Shown: positions 23,302-36,323, counted from the stretch's first letter. The stretch: DNA of 64,000 bases from Apium graveolens (GCF_009905375.1 NC_133652.1:23303339-23367338), one strand, 5' to 3'. The notes: generated by a model not told the origin, from the letters alone. Translations and numbers: made by a program.

Positions 23302-25771
23302 ATGTGGTCGGCTGCATTAATCATAACAGCTTTCCTGGCTATAAGTATCTTGCACTGGATTTACAAATGGAGAAATCCTAAATGCAATGGTGTGCTGCCC
23401 CCTGGTTCAATGGGCTTGCCACTTCTAGGCGAAACACTTCAGTTTTTTGCCCCCAACTCATCATCCGACATCCAGCCCTTTATCAAAGAAAGAATTAGAA
23501 GGTAACAGCTACTAGACCATATGAATGTTATTTCAAAAATAAATGCTACATTCACATTGCATGCTTCTCTTCTTACATTGTAAATTATCACTGTGTTAGT
23601 CAGGATACGACTATTTACACATATGCATGACTTACATATTTAGTTGATCCTAGTATAATAAAATCAATGTTGAATATCACATATTCCTAAAGTAATTGTT
23701 CTCATTTCCAGATATGGACCAATTTTTCGGACTAGTTTGGTGGGACGGCCACTTATAGTAACAGCAGATCCAGACTTTAGTCACTATGTTTTCCAGCAAG
23801 AGGGCGAATTGTTTCAAAGCTGGTATCCTGATACCTTTACAGAGATTTTTGGGAAGCAGAATGTAGGTTCATTGCATGGGTTCATGTACAAATACCTCAA
23901 AGGCATGGTACTGAACTTGTTTGGTCCTGAAAGCCTAAAAAATATGCTTCCTGAAGTCGAAATGGCAGCAAGAAGACACCTGAAGATGTGGTCGGAGCAG
24001 GACAGTGTAGAAATGAAGGACAGTAGTGCAACAGTAAGTATTGGCTTATTTCCGTGTATCATTGGTGAGAGAAATTCGTACTACATATTAATCAGCTTAT
24101 GCATCGGATTTGCAGATGATATTTGATCTGACTGCTAAAAAATTGATCAGTCATGATCCAGAGAAATCGTCAGAGAATCTACGGGAGAATTTTGTAGCTT
24201 TTATAAAGGGGTTAATCTCCTTCCCAATCAACATTCCTGGAACGGCTTACCACAAGTGTTTACAGGTACATTATTAAAACCTGAACATCATTTTAAACCT
24301 GATCCATTAAAAAAGTTTTTGTAACTAAATACACAACTAAAACAGTCCTAACTAAAAAAAAAGCACGAGGGTTTAAGTATATGATGTTGGTCGAAGACAG
24401 AAGTCATTAACTAGTGCACTAGCGACTCAACTGTTCCTTGTGCATACAAATGTATCACATTCTTTAGATTCATCACTTATGTGATTGTTCAGGGGCGAAA
24501 GAAGGCGATGAAGATGTTGAAGCATATGCTAGAAGAGAGACGGGTGACTCCTAATAAGCTTCAAAGAGATTTCTTTGATTACGTTCTTGAAGATCTACAA
24601 AGAAAGGATACAGTTCTTACAGAAGCAATTGCTTTGGATTTGATGTTTGTGTTACTGTTTGCTAGCTTTGAGACAACCTCCCTGGCCATAACTTATGCGA
24701 TCAAAATCCTAGCAGACCATCCACATGTCCTGAAAGAATTAACAGTAAGTAATGATTTTTTTCTCAAAACAAAAAAAGAAAACCTACTTAACATCACAAG
24801 AAACACACTGAGATGCTGTTTATACAATGAACAGGATGAACATGATGCAATACTAAGCAGAAGGAAAAACATGGATGATGGACTTACATGGAAAGAATAC
24901 AAATCAATGAAGTTTACAATCCAGGTGAGTTAAAAGATCCACATATGTATGATTCTTACAATATCATTGAAATATATTTACGAGTAGTTCTATCGTGCTC
25001 AATTGCTATCGTTACTGCAGTTCATCAATGAAACTGCTAGACTGGCAAATATAGTTCCAGGAGTATTCAGAAAAGCGCTCAAGGACATCAAGTTCAAAGG
25101 TAAGTAAGATTATGTTACGATGAATTTTCAAGATTTTTATAAGCATAATTAGTGATGAAGTATTGGTACTGATGCAGGACATACTATTCCAGCTGGTTGG
25201 GCAGTTATGGTCTGTCCTCCAGCAGTGCATCTGAACCCTTCAGCATACAAAGACCCTCTTGTATTTAACCCACGGAGATGGGAGGTTAGTCAATGATCTC
25301 AACATATATAGTGCTCAATTACATTTTCTGCTTTTGTAAGCAGTCCGAGAGCAAGAAAAATGAGCTGGCTCAATATACCCCCCCCCCCAGCCGACTTCAG
25401 AGAACTTAATAGCTAGATTTTTTTTTTTGGTTCTAAACTCTCATGTACTGTGTATAAATTATGCAGGAGATGGAACAAAAAGGTGCATCAAAAAATTTCA
25501 TGGCATTTGGAGGTGGAATGAGATTTTGCGTTGGAACAGATTTCACTAAAGTTCAGATGGCAGTTTTTCTCCACTGCCTGGTCACCAAATACAGGTAAGC
25601 TTTAAGCACAGAGTGATCAGTGACATTCTAAGTTGAGTATTAAAAATGAAAGAGCACTTACCTCTTACTTCTAACATCATTAGGTTCCTACTTGTCAAAG
25701 GAGGAGACATCGTCCGTACTCCTGGTTTACAATTCCCCAATGGTGTCCATATTAAGATATCTGACAAATGA
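23302..25771 (+). CDS. Cytochrome P450, CYP87A-like
   Basis: A microsomal haem mono-oxygenase of the CYP85 clan; CYP87A members are linked to sterol/triterpenoid oxidation, and the substrate here is unknown. Nine exons (23302-23501, 23712-24033, 24116-24265, 24493-24744, 24835-24924, 25021-25099, 25178-25284, 25467-25594, 25684-25771) give 471 residues, the usual length. Visible features are an N-terminal anchor (residues 4-20), Pro-rich hinge LPPGSMGLPLLGE, I-helix FASFETTS (281-286, Ser where most P450s have Gly), ExxR as E342-TA-R345, FNPRRW (394-399) and haem loop FGGGMRFCVG with Cys421. The segment LQGRKKAMKMLKHML and the haem context FCVGTDFTKVQMAVFLH are what suggest CYP87A. No damage is seen. 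The start follows the TATA box and precedes the anchor. Confidence 0.9.
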
Positions 25772-26927
25772 TTGAAAGACAGAGCTAACACCATTCATTG
25801 TCAAGCCTCCTAAAGATGAATAAGCAAAGATAATTTGTATTTCCAAAGGCAAATCAAATTAGCTCGAACTCCACATAAAAGGGTAGAAGGAATGAGAACT
25901 ACGATCCACAAGACATTTTCCTAGGGATTGGCACAAAGTTTTGCACTTCTACAAAGTTTAGCCTTGGATTGGATTTAGGAATATCACAGAACTGTATGTA
26001 GAAAGATCAATGTGTAACTTATTATATGAATTTGCTCGTAAAATCTAGTATTTTTCTGGCTCTTGTCAGTCATGTATACAAAGTTTTAGTCCCAGAATGC
26101 CTCTTAATATTTGTGTTACTGACCACAAGTATCTCTTGAACAAACCTCATTATCCCCTCCAGTCTAGTGGTGATAAAAATAATGAGGTTGTATGAACTTG
26201 AACAAAACAAGAAAGCATCATTCTTAGTGTGGTGTACTGATTGTGTGTCATCTATCATGCTTTTCGTAGTTCCTCTTAATTTTATCAGTATGCCTGGAAA
26301 TTTTAAACAAACTGTTTATAAGAAGATTCTCTTCCTTTGTCTCCGGTAGCCCATTATATCATCTTGCCTTTGGTTGAAGGAGTTTGCTTCGTAATTCTTC
26401 AATTCCCTGTCCTGGTTTTCTATATGCATACTTATGGATTAAGAATTATTACAAATTACATTCAATAACTTTACTCGCTTAAATCTACCGTTCGTTATAA
26501 ATTTATTAGTTAGTCCTTTTAAGCTGCAGGCTGTAGCTCATAGAAACTAATTGTTAACAGAAATATTAATACATGATAAGATAGTTATAGTTTGACTTGT
26601 GACTTGTGAGCTATCAGCTTATGAATTTAAAAGAATATAAACGTATCACAAGGCAAAAATATACAGAAGCCCCTCACCTTCGACTAAAATGAAGTTGAAA
26701 TCTCTGCTTAAATTCTACTCCAACAAAAATCGTGCCAGGGTTCAAAATTTTACAAGGGTAAAATTTGCATGACGGATTCAAAAAAATTACAGACAGGTAT
26801 TTCATACTTGACACTGTAATGCAAGTTTAAAAGTTAATGGTTAAATACAGAAGTATACATCAGAAGGAATTGAATCATTTCCCAAGTATACTGTATACCC
26901 CTGAAAGAATACATCTGTACAATTTCA
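25772..26927. other. Convergent 3' region of P450 and ALG13
   Basis: Lies between two stop codons of genes pointing at each other and presumably holds both 3' UTRs. No further coding signal. Confidence 0.5.
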
Positions 26928-29030
26928 TTAATCATCAGGATATCCCAGATATCTATTTATGAGTTTAGCTACTGGCACCGCATCACCTGATTTGTATGGA
27001 ATGAGAGTGTCCAGATCCATAGTTGCAATAATATTGTAAAGCGTTTGGGGGCGAGCACAAAACAGATGTTTTCTCTCTGCTAGTTCTTCCGCTAGCTCAC
27101 TTTGATGGTTATCCATCAAATCCTCATTTACCACCACAATAAGTGGTTTACCCTGCCGCAGTGTCTCAAAGATGCTACCCGAGCCTGCAGGAAATTACTC
27201 TGGTTAAACCATTTATGTAATTTTGGGCAAGGTCAATTACAAGAATTTAATAATCATGCACACATTTGTCTCCACTAAGACTTGAACAGTCGACCTCTTG
27301 TAAGCATGGGTGAAGGTATCCCCTGGGCTAGAATGCTAGGGAACATTTCTGGTTTCTTAAATATCTTAATCATGTGTTTGTGACTGAAAGTTTAAAACAT
27401 GCCACCTGACGGTCTCGGGTAGTACTTGTTTTGCACATAGGTAACAGTAATACACAGATGCTCCAACTTTTAACTCAAAAGTAACTTCGTGAAAATAAGT
27501 GAAGGCGATAATTTTATAACATCATGCCTTTTACTGTCTAACCAATGGAGACTTCAATTTTTCTCCTACGTATAATCATCTTGTCTGGAATAATTTCAAT
27601 CAGAATGAAAGAACAAAAAAGGACTACTAAGGCAGTCAAATTGGGGAATGAGAAGTGAGAACACTCTTGCAAAGATAGTGACTTCTGTGAATACCCTATT
27701 AATTCTTTTTACTTTTTTCGTTGATGGTTGTATGTTGGTGGATGGTTAGGGGACGAAGCCAAGGTATATCTAAAAACTTTGGATTTGGAAGCTGTACCTT
27801 GGTCTGCGTCGATGAATTCTTTCACAAAGAGTGAACAACTTGGACATCAATAAATATAGGAGAAAGGCTAAGTATACTTGTTGCAGAATTGACCAAATTT
27901 AATCAGAGCAATATAAAGGGACAAAATGTGTTATCTCTTTTGTAATTGCAAGAGGGAGATACTGTGACAGTACATATTAACATACACACAGACAGGTACT
28001 AAGAGGTAAAATAATTTCTACATTTGCAGCTGAAACTGATATCTAGATGCATATCAATTTATCAGCTCGCAAGGTAACCAATGTCTGATTAAGCCAATGT
28101 ATAATACATCCATTTAAGTGCTTGAGAAACCAATGGACCAGGAAAAAATGCTAGATACTATTCAAATGTTCCCAAGAACATCTCCTAGTCTGTTGATTAT
28201 TACCTGCATGACTGATGACTAGAGATGCTTCTTTCAGGTTGTCAGCGATGCTAGATGAAAAAGTAAAATACTCTACATTCAGAGATCCACCTTCTCCACT
28301 AGACTGTATGAAATATAAGTACAATCTATTAGGAGGAATTCAAACTAAATAAAGTTCCCTTGAATCAAAAAAGTATATGCAAAATTATGATTTTTACAGG
28401 TAAGAAAGAATGGAATTAATTCTACAACAGAGGTCCAGAATATTTTATACTATGCTTCAGATACCCTTTTGAACCAACATGTTGAAGGAAAACTTTATAA
28501 TATGATAAAATCAGGGTATTTAACATGCGACGGAACCATAACCCTCGGTATTTCTCGACATGTGGAAAAATGTGCTTTATTTTGAATATTTTATTGCAAG
28601 ACAAGGATATAAAATTATAGACAGATTGTTAGAAGAGCTTATCAGACATAAATCCTAGTCAAAGCAGAGAACATAAATAAATTCGTCATTAAATTTTCAC
28701 AAATCTGTTTCTTTTCTAATAGTAAGGGGACGTTCATGTAAAGTCCAGGGTAGCACAACTTTTTCATGTTATTATAAGGTTAACCCTACAATTAAGACTA
28801 TTCATGATTTCCAAAAAGACAACATAATGTAATCCACTATTCATATATACCTCTGTAGGGAAGTAAGAGCCACGGCCCATTTGAATAACGAGGTCGGTGT
28901 AGCCTCTTTTTGATAATTCTTCTTTAACTTCACGAGTGTCTGCTGCTCTAACAAGACTATCAAAACTGGTTGTTCCAACTGTAACAAAAACTTTTCTCCT
29001 GGGCTTTAAACTTCCATCACTGTCATCCAT
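26928..29030 (-). CDS. ALG13: UDP-GlcNAc transferase subunit ALG13
   Basis: ALG13 is the soluble catalytic half of the ALG13/ALG14 enzyme that adds the second GlcNAc to the dolichol-linked N-glycan precursor on the cytosolic ER face. Three coding exons (28851-29030, 28204-28303, 26928-27184, read right to left) give 178 residues, normal for plant ALG13. The N-terminus has KVFVTVGTTSFDSLV, the GT28-type Rossmann start. The second exon ends in SLVISHAG, joined to SGSIFETL, the UDP-GlcNAc-binding loop (HAGSGSIFE), followed by KPLIVVVNE and the C-terminal MDNHQSELAEEL region. The membrane partner ALG14 is not in this window. Splice sites are GT-AG. Intron 2 contains a SINE-like insertion. Confidence 0.93.
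27225..27345 (-). mobile_element. tRNA-derived SINE-like insertion in ALG13 intron 2
   Basis: On the minus strand, TAGCCCAGGGG (27330-27320) fits the pol III A box, and about 40 bp on, GTTCAAGTC (near 27279-27291) fits the B box. This order and spacing mark tRNA-derived SINEs. Outer limits and target duplication were not resolved. Confidence 0.5.
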
Positions 29031-29040
29031 CTTATTATAG

Positions 29041-30072
29041 TCTTATATCCCTTTATGAAAAGCACTAAGCCCGGAAACTATGAACTATCATAAATTATAG
29101 ATATTAGACATACTCAAAACAGCTAAGAAGAAATTTGAATATAGTTACAATACAGTTGAAGAGAAGCAAAGGAAAAACAAGACGATGCTAAGTACAATAT
29201 TTCAAGTGAATTGAATATTTATACATAATTAAATGATGTAGACGAATAACAATATTCATGCTAATTTCATTTGGGGATTTACAAACTAAACTATGAAAAT
29301 TTATCAAACACTCTTCTGAGGCCTTTAGCTGGCAACCAAAACCCGTCAAAATTATTTCTCTATATACGCTTCACATATTTTGACGCTATGCTTAATAAGC
29401 GTCTCTTCTATATATTGAGTTAATAGACATAAATTGCTTATGACTACATGAAAAAATCAATATTCTGATCCCCCCACATTTAATAGGTCCACTACAGATA
29501 TATTTAATAGTTGGATGAAGCTCATTATTCAGAAGACAAGTATAACCTCCTAGCTCGATATCATGATTGAATCACACTAACACGCCATAATAATTCGGTA
29601 ATACCACTAAACTAACTTAAACATCAGTTGGAAAAAAAAAATCTAAAGTTTTCCAATGTCCAGAATTTGTATTGCATAAGCTAAAATCCGAATGAAATCG
29701 TGCACTAACTACCATTTTCTTCAAAAAAACAGGATTTAAACACTGGGAATGATTCTTTATGTTGCACTTACCCAACATTCCTAAATCTAAGACCTAAAGA
29801 AACAAAAACTAAGCTACAAAATGTCAGTACAAGCAAATTGATATATATATAATCAACTCATTAAGCTAAATTATAAAAAAAAACAACTCAAGATATTTCA
29901 ACACCACAAAAAATACTAATCACAATAAACAAATAAATCTTGAAAACCCAAATGAGAACACAAGCAAAGAAAATTATATATAAAATTATTCATGTACAAA
30001 AAGATTTATGTATATATAGACACAAACAAATGCATACTTACATAAAAAAAAAATTGGGAGAGGCTTACTTAC
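29041..30072 (-). other. Probable 5' UTR intron of ALG13
   Basis: About 1 kb of AT-rich DNA upstream of the ALG13 start with no coding signal. On the minus strand a near-consensus donor (CCT|GTAAGTAAG) at 30073/30072 would splice a short leader to the start-codon exon. The acceptor was not fixed; the intron is inferred. Confidence 0.4.
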
Positions 30073-30306
30073 AGGTTAAAGATCCAATCTTTGTGTTCTT
30101 GGTGCTACCAAAAGATTGAAACTTTATGAACCCCCAATTAGAAAATTCGTTACCGTTGACTTCAGCTTACAACGACGTCGTTTGTGCAGTTTTTTTTTTG
30201 GTTACCTTTAGAAATGTGCAATTTAAATCAAAATGTTGTTCTTTATTTTTGTTGTCAGGGATGTTGTTAATCAATTTAAATTGTTTTTCAATACTTCTTT
30301 CCGAAG

Positions 30307-30539
30307 TCCCTCCCAATTGTTATCGTTTTTAATAGGGTGTCGTTTTTAAAAGAATGTCTGACACGTATTTTAAGATTAATAGAAAGTATAGTTTTATAAA
30401 TAAATTTTTTTTTCTGAGTAAAAGTTTAAACATTTTTTTTATTCAGAAAAAGAAATTATAACTATACTTTATATTCATTTTAAAATATATACCAGACAAT
30501 CTCTAAAAAATGATAACAACTGAGTGGGACCAAAGAAGT
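30307..30539. mobile_element. Degenerate Stowaway-like MITE
   Basis: The ends GTCCCTCCCAATTGTTATC and ATAACAACTGAGTGGGAC are worn versions of the CTCCCTCCGTCCC type. Internal TCTGACACG/CCAGACAA blocks, a TATAGTTTTATAA segment and paired TTTTTTTCTGAG/CAGAAAAAG arms match the better element at 43562-43821. Confidence 0.6.
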
Positions 30540-31279
30540 ATTATATTTGCCGTCAAAACATTAACTTAATTTTTGTAGAATTGACATTTTTTATTGTGTT
30601 TCTCCCAATTTGTTAATAAAAAATGAAGAAATAATTTGGTAGGATGTAGTTTTATTCTATTTTATTAAATAAAATATTTTCATTCATATATTGTCTTTAA
30701 CAAAATTCGCAGGGTGTGTAATAAAATTTGTTTATATTCATCCTCACCAATAGCTTGACTTGCGACTTTTTAATAGCTTACAAAATTAGCAGGTTGTGTA
30801 ATAAAATGATGTTTCCAGCTATTCAAATTTCAAAATCATGTATGCTGCTGCTGCTTTTTCTCTTAAGACCAAACCTATCAGCAATGTACTTGCTTATTTC
30901 CTAGTATAGTAGGCAATTGGATAAATTTAAGTATTCATGTGTACATGAGTATACTATAGGATTCATACCAGAGACTAGCAGAGTTTGGACATCAATCAAC
31001 TAGGTTCAGAAATCAGAATGGAATTGAGATATGAAACGAAACCACTGCAGCTTATTTCACTGATACATGAAAATTCACATACAAACTTTCATTCTTTTCA
31101 ACATGACACAATGACATCTAGGAAGAAATGAGCCCTATTTCGACATGACGGGATTCTGATTCATTCTCAGATAAGGTATAAAGGATAACTAAGGAACTTG
31201 GTAACCCTTTTGGTATCCAAGGAAGTTGAATTATTTCACTCTTTTGAGAAACTACGGCTGTCAACATATTTGTGTCCAA
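30540..31279. other. Intergenic region between ALG13 leader and UGE 3' end
   Basis: Contains the likely UGE 3' UTR at its right side. A phrase AAAATT(C/A)GCAGGTTGTGTAATAAAAT is repeated near 30702-30730 and 30780-30807. No gene. Confidence 0.45.
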
Positions 31280-34200
31280 CTAATGCTTGGACTGGTAGCC
31301 CCAGGGATTTTGGCTTGCCCATTTCCACTGGTCCCTGCACATCTCGTCTACTCCATATTTCGCCCTGACATAAATTTAAAGTTTTTCGTAATCATCTTGC
31401 AATGGTAACATTACACAAAACACTTGTCCAACTCTATTTTTATTTTTTAGATTAACAAGTCCAGAATGTTTGGATGAAATCACCTAGCTAGTAGGATCAA
31501 CTTCATAGCAAATAAGCTTAACCATGTTCTTAATATGCGACTCATAATTTTCTATCATAAAATGATCTAATAGTTGCCCCTCGAGTTCCAAACTGGTAAT
31601 ATAGTGAAAACTTAAAACTTACTTCCAACCAAGCTCTTTCTCAGCTTTGTCTGTTGATGCATACACAGCCGTTGCATCTCCTGGCCTTCTTGGACATAGT
31701 TTGAGAGGGATTTTCTGTATCATATATTTGAGATTTAATAAATTAAATATGTTTAGAACTGCTTCCTATCTTCAATGCACTGGTCTCAGTGCAAGATAGA
31801 TTACCTTTCCAGATGCTTTCTCAAAAGCAGCAACCATTTCAAGCACAGATCTGCCGCAACCAGTCCCTAGGTTGTAGGCAACACAACCTGATAGCAAAAA
31901 TAATGTAACATAAAACCCAAAATGATACAAAAGTATGCATGCTTATAGTTATTAACTGGAGATCTTACCTAGAAAGCATAAGTGTAAGAGTTACAATGGT
32001 GGAGCCAGAAAATTATAGATATGTGGGATAAAATTGAAAAAAAAAATTATAGTTAATATATTTCTTTGAATTTTTTTTCTAGTGGGGGCTTAAAACAGTT
32101 TTTATTAAGTACTTACATGTGATTTTTTTATAAAAATATATTAGTGGGGACTTTAGACCCCACTAGCCCCTATATAACTCCGCCGGGAATATCAGTATAT
32201 GCATGTAATTTATCAATAAAATGATGCAATCACCTATATTATCTGCTGCAAAAAGCTTTCTGAGTGCAGCAACATGACCGTCTGCCAGGTCCATAACATG
32301 GATATAGTCACGGATCTGTAAAATCATAAAATCGTTAAGATCTGCATCTGTTCAAGAAAGTTGAGTAATACATAATATACTAGGTAACAAGACCTTAACT
32401 GAAAACAGAGCACAATAATGACCTAATACTATAGAATTAACATACTAAATCAACATGAATATATCACACATACCGCAGTACCATCTGGTGTTGGATAATC
32501 ATGACCATATACATTTAACTTGTCTAATCTTCCAACAGCAACTTGTTGTATATAAGGCAAAAGATTGTTGGGAATGCCCTTGGGATCTTCACCAAGTTTA
32601 CCACTCTCATGAGCCCCAACAGGATTGAAATATCTTAGCAAAATGATTTTCCAGTCTGGATCTGCCTTGTGAATATCCCGTGCAATTTCTTCCAGAAAGA
32701 GCTAACAGAACACAAAATGACAAGTTATTGAGGATAAGCTACACCTGATTGAACCTAACAATGAAAGATAGGTATAATTTATTCAGTATCTGTGATGGCA
32801 TAAGTTGTGCATATATACCTTAGTGCGGCCATATGGATTCATAGCTTTCAGCTCAAAATCCTCAACACAAGGAATTTTTTCGGGTTGCCCATAAACAGTT
32901 GCCGACGAAGAGAAAACCAACTACAAAACCACAGAATCATTTTCTCCTATTAAAATTATGGAGAGAAAGAAATAAAATCTGGAGCTGAAGCTAAAGTTTA
33001 CATCAAACTGAGAGAATAGACTTGTTACCAATTCAAATACTAGGCTTGCTTAGAAATCGTTCACTAATAAAGTAGACTGCTAATAATTTCAAAATTTTGA
33101 TCATGGTATCTTAATTAATGTAGTAGGCGATGTAGTAGGAGAGGCAAGTCAATGGTGATTGGGAAGGAATGAAGACTGCATAATCAATTAACAAAGTTGT
33201 ATTAAACTTAACATGAGACTGAATCTAACTTGTCTTGGACAAAAATTGTCAAAACTTGTGAATAATACTGAAAAAAGTACTTGTCATCCAGATTATCCCA
33301 AGACTGCCGATGAAAATGATATACATACAACACTAGACATAACATATATGTAACAATATTCTCTTAAAAAAATAAAAAATATGCAACAATATTCAAGAGG
33401 AGAAATAACAAACCTTTTTACAGTTATACTTGGCCATTGTCTGGTATAAAGTAATTGATCCAATCAAATTATTATCGAAATACCGAAATGGATGCTCAAC
33501 ACTCTCACCAACAGCTTTGAGGCCAGCAAAATGAATTACAGCAGCAAACCTATTTCACATTGATTACAATTAGCTCAAACTTGTCATGATCACATCAAAC
33601 AATAACAAACCCATAATCCAAAAATTTCAATATGAAACGAAACATAAGAACGACAAAGATTTCAAAGACAAAAAAAAGGCAAATCCAACATACTTGGTTG
33701 TAGAAAACAACTTCTCCAAATCATCCTTATTCCTAATATCCCCCTGCAATCAACCAGGCAAGAAGAAAACATCAGCACAACATGAGACCCCAAGTACTCC
33801 TACTATATAGAAAGAATATGACAAACATCCAAAACCAAACCAAACATACTCATTATATCCCACTCCACAATTATGATCCGAGGAGAGTGAGACACTTTAT
33901 AAAATTATTTCAAAGTTAGATACGAATTTCAAATTTCTTCTTTTCTAAATTCTAATTATTGAAACTTTAGAACTTTACAAGCACCCAAATTAGCATATTC
34001 AAAATTAATTTATAATATAAGACTTGTTCATAGTCTAGTAGCAAAGACTCCTCCCCTCTCGCTCTTGATCACCTCTCATGCCCCACAAGATCCAAGATCA
34101 AGGTCATGGGTTGAAATCATCATCGCCAATGTTGTTAAGTAACCCTTCCATCTAAGACTAAAGACCTAAGATGCTAGAGAAATGTCCCAACATGATTTTA

Positions 34201-34729
34201 TACTATTCAAGACACCCCTCAATGGCACTGGACAAACAACAAACACAACCAGGAACCCGAGACCCCTGCCTTGATACCATGTTAAGTAACCGGTCTATGT
34301 TAGTAAAAGGTTCCGAGACCCTTCCCTAAACCGAGCTATGATAGCATGTGAAGTAACATGTCCATCTAAAACTTTAAGGTATTAGTAAAAGGTCCCAACA
34401 TGATTTTATACTATTCGACAAATTTATCTAAAAATACATAAGAGACTCTACATACTCATAATCTTCTTGAATTTTACATATGAAATGAAAAATATAAAGA
34501 AATTTATTAAATACAAGAAGAGAGAAATTACCAGGTGGAAGTGAAGATTAGTAGAAAGGTCCTGACCAACCAACTCTCGAACTCGATCAACAGCTTGTTT
34601 AACAGAATTATCAAGATTATCAATGATAAAAACCTTAAACCCTTCTTCAAGAAGCTGAACCACAGTGTGTGAACCAATAAATCCAGCCCCTCCAGTCACT
34701 AAAATGGTTTGCTGCTCAAGTGAACCCAT
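31280..34729 (-). CDS. UGE: UDP-glucose 4-epimerase
   Basis: Interconverts UDP-glucose and UDP-galactose with bound NAD in the cytosol, feeding cell-wall and galactolipid synthesis. Nine exons, right to left: 34532-34729, 33694-33743, 33414-33549, 32819-32920, 32474-32701, 32234-32315, 31805-31887, 31623-31714, 31280-31364, giving 351 residues, the standard length of plant UGE. Motifs are NAD-binding GGAGFIG (13-19), [13 protein letters not shown], Ser-rich FSSSATVYG (131-139), the catalytic pair Tyr158/Lys162 in [19 protein letters not shown], and C-terminal CPRRPGDA. The start is ATG 34729; the codon just upstream at 34732 is TTG. Introns hold a hAT-like remnant (31994-32187) and a SINE-like piece (near 34030). 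The isoform number cannot be assigned. Confidence 0.95.
31994..32187. mobile_element. hAT-like MITE remnant in UGE intron
   Basis: Left CAATGGTGGAGCCAGAAA and right TATATAACTCCGCCGGG look like worn copies of the plant hAT terminus CAGTGGCGGAGCC. The interior has AGTGGGGGC/AGTGGGGAC and CCCCACTAGCCCC blocks. No target duplication was found. Confidence 0.4.
34030..34120 (+). mobile_element. Possible tRNA-derived SINE in UGE intron 1
   Basis: TAGTCTAGTAGC at about 34034 resembles a pol III A box and GGGTTGAAATCA at about 34110 a B box, with (A/G)GACTCC following the A box as in many plant SINEs. The spacing is wide and the B box imperfect. Downstream, phrases like TTAAGTAACC...CCATCTAA recur two to three times up to 34410. 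Confidence 0.35.
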
Positions 34730-34834
34730 CAATCACTTTTTCGAAAACAAAGCAAAAGATTTATGATGTGAGCAAAGAAAAAACAAGAGTTCCGTGAAGG
34801 GGAAGGCTATAAGTTGAGAAAGAAAAGGATGAAA

Positions 34835-34842
34835 TATTTATA
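34835..34842 (-). promoter_or_regulatory. TATA box of UGE
   Basis: TATAAATA on the minus strand, about 106 bp before the UGE start codon. Confidence 0.5.
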
Positions 34843-35709
34843 CATGCATAAAAAAAAACGTACACGTAAAAAAGATAGACAAGGAGGATAAGATAGGGAG
34901 GGGAGGGGGGCAAGCAATAAATGATTGGGGCAATCGAGGAGCTGTATAGGAACGGATAAGGAGCAAGAACAGTGGGATTATTTCTTAACGGTTTTATGAT
35001 GTGTGCCCAATGACACACAATAATCACGAACTCTGTTCAGTTTGGTGCATTTTGATTGATCTTCTAATTCCTATATTTACAACAACTTCACCAATAAAAA
35101 TACATTAAACTTATAAAATTTAGTATTTATTATGTGTACTTGAACTGGGGCACACATTAAAAAGACCGTATTTCTTATTAGATAAAAATTGAAGCCCTAG
35201 TAATAATAATTCTTGGCGGGTATTTCTTAATTTAGTTACTAGTGTTGAAAGTTAGTTGCCTATTTATTTTGCGGTTTGACAGCTCTATCTATATATCATC
35301 ATTCTCATTCTTCTTTTCTTATCCAACTGCTCATGCTCGGGCCTTACTTTCTTAACCGCCACAGGTGGACGCAGAGCGGAAATGAGCGGAAATGTAGAAG
35401 AGGCTGATTTTAAATTCTAATTTTAAAAATTAAAAAAATAAGGTTAATTATTAAAAAAATTAAAATTTAAATAAAATATATTTAACTTATATCAATTTAT
35501 TATCAACAATAAAATTTACTAGAATAATGATTTAAAATGTTTAATATATATAAAACAACTAAAGCTGAAAAAAAATACAAAACGATAAAAATTGAAAAAT
35601 AAAGGGGAAAACTATACTAAAAGAACTTGACTGAACTACAGGTACCTTTGCTATAAAAGCAATACTATAAAGGTCATATTGGAAAATTTAGCGGATTGGT
35701 CATCGGGCT
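34843..35709. other. Intergenic region between divergent UGE and C2 genes
   Basis: Left side is the UGE promoter. The rest is AT-rich without coding signal. Confidence 0.45.
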
Positions 35710-35931
35710 CTTTGTTTCTCCGTTTCTGGACATATTGGTTAAATTTATTAGCGAAAATTTTAACGGACATAATTACGAGCATCGTATTGATTAGGAGTGG
35801 TTTGATTTATGATTTTATGTCTTTGTTTCTCCGTTTCTGAACACATTGGTTAAATTTATTAGCGAAAATTTTAACGTACAAATAATTACAAGCATCACAA
35901 CGATTAGGAGTGGTTTGGTTTATTATCTCGG
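35710..35931. repeat. 111-bp tandem duplication upstream of the C2 gene
   Basis: CTTTGTTTCTCCGTTTCTG starts both copies (35710 and 35821). Shared features include TTAAATTTATTAGCGAAAA and GATTAGGAGTGGTTTG. A few substitutions separate the copies. Confidence 0.85.
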
Positions 35932-36323
35932 CGGTTTCTGTTGGCGCAAAATTTTTCCAAATTGCTTTTTCAACCTTACTGGAAAGTACTTTATACTTTA
36001 GTGTAAAATATTTAAGAAATAAAAGGCAATGTAGTGGGCCAAATTGGTACAAGTTGCATTCATATTCAACTAATTTGGTCCTCCCCTGTACTTACATTTC
36101 ATCTGAGCCCAATTGCAAGGAATTATCATGTCTCTGTTCCAATTAATTGTTTTTTTCGTATTTTAATTTTAGCTTTTAAATTTGCTCTTGCCAATTTCAA
36201 TAATTCATCGAGATAAGATAAGCCCCCACAAACAAAATCCCTGTCTGAATTCGGGCCGGGCCAGTCTCTTTCAGACCGGGTCTGTTATATAGATCGGTCC
36301 AAGTATACAAGTCAACATCAGGG

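Noticed and set aside
33586..33810. 74-codon plus-strand frame in the UGE gene
   Set aside because: Antisense to UGE exon 2 and its intron; Lys-rich composition comes from AT-rich intron DNA.
34730..34732. Start of UGE one codon upstream
   Set aside because: The codon is TTG; the first ATG is at 34729.
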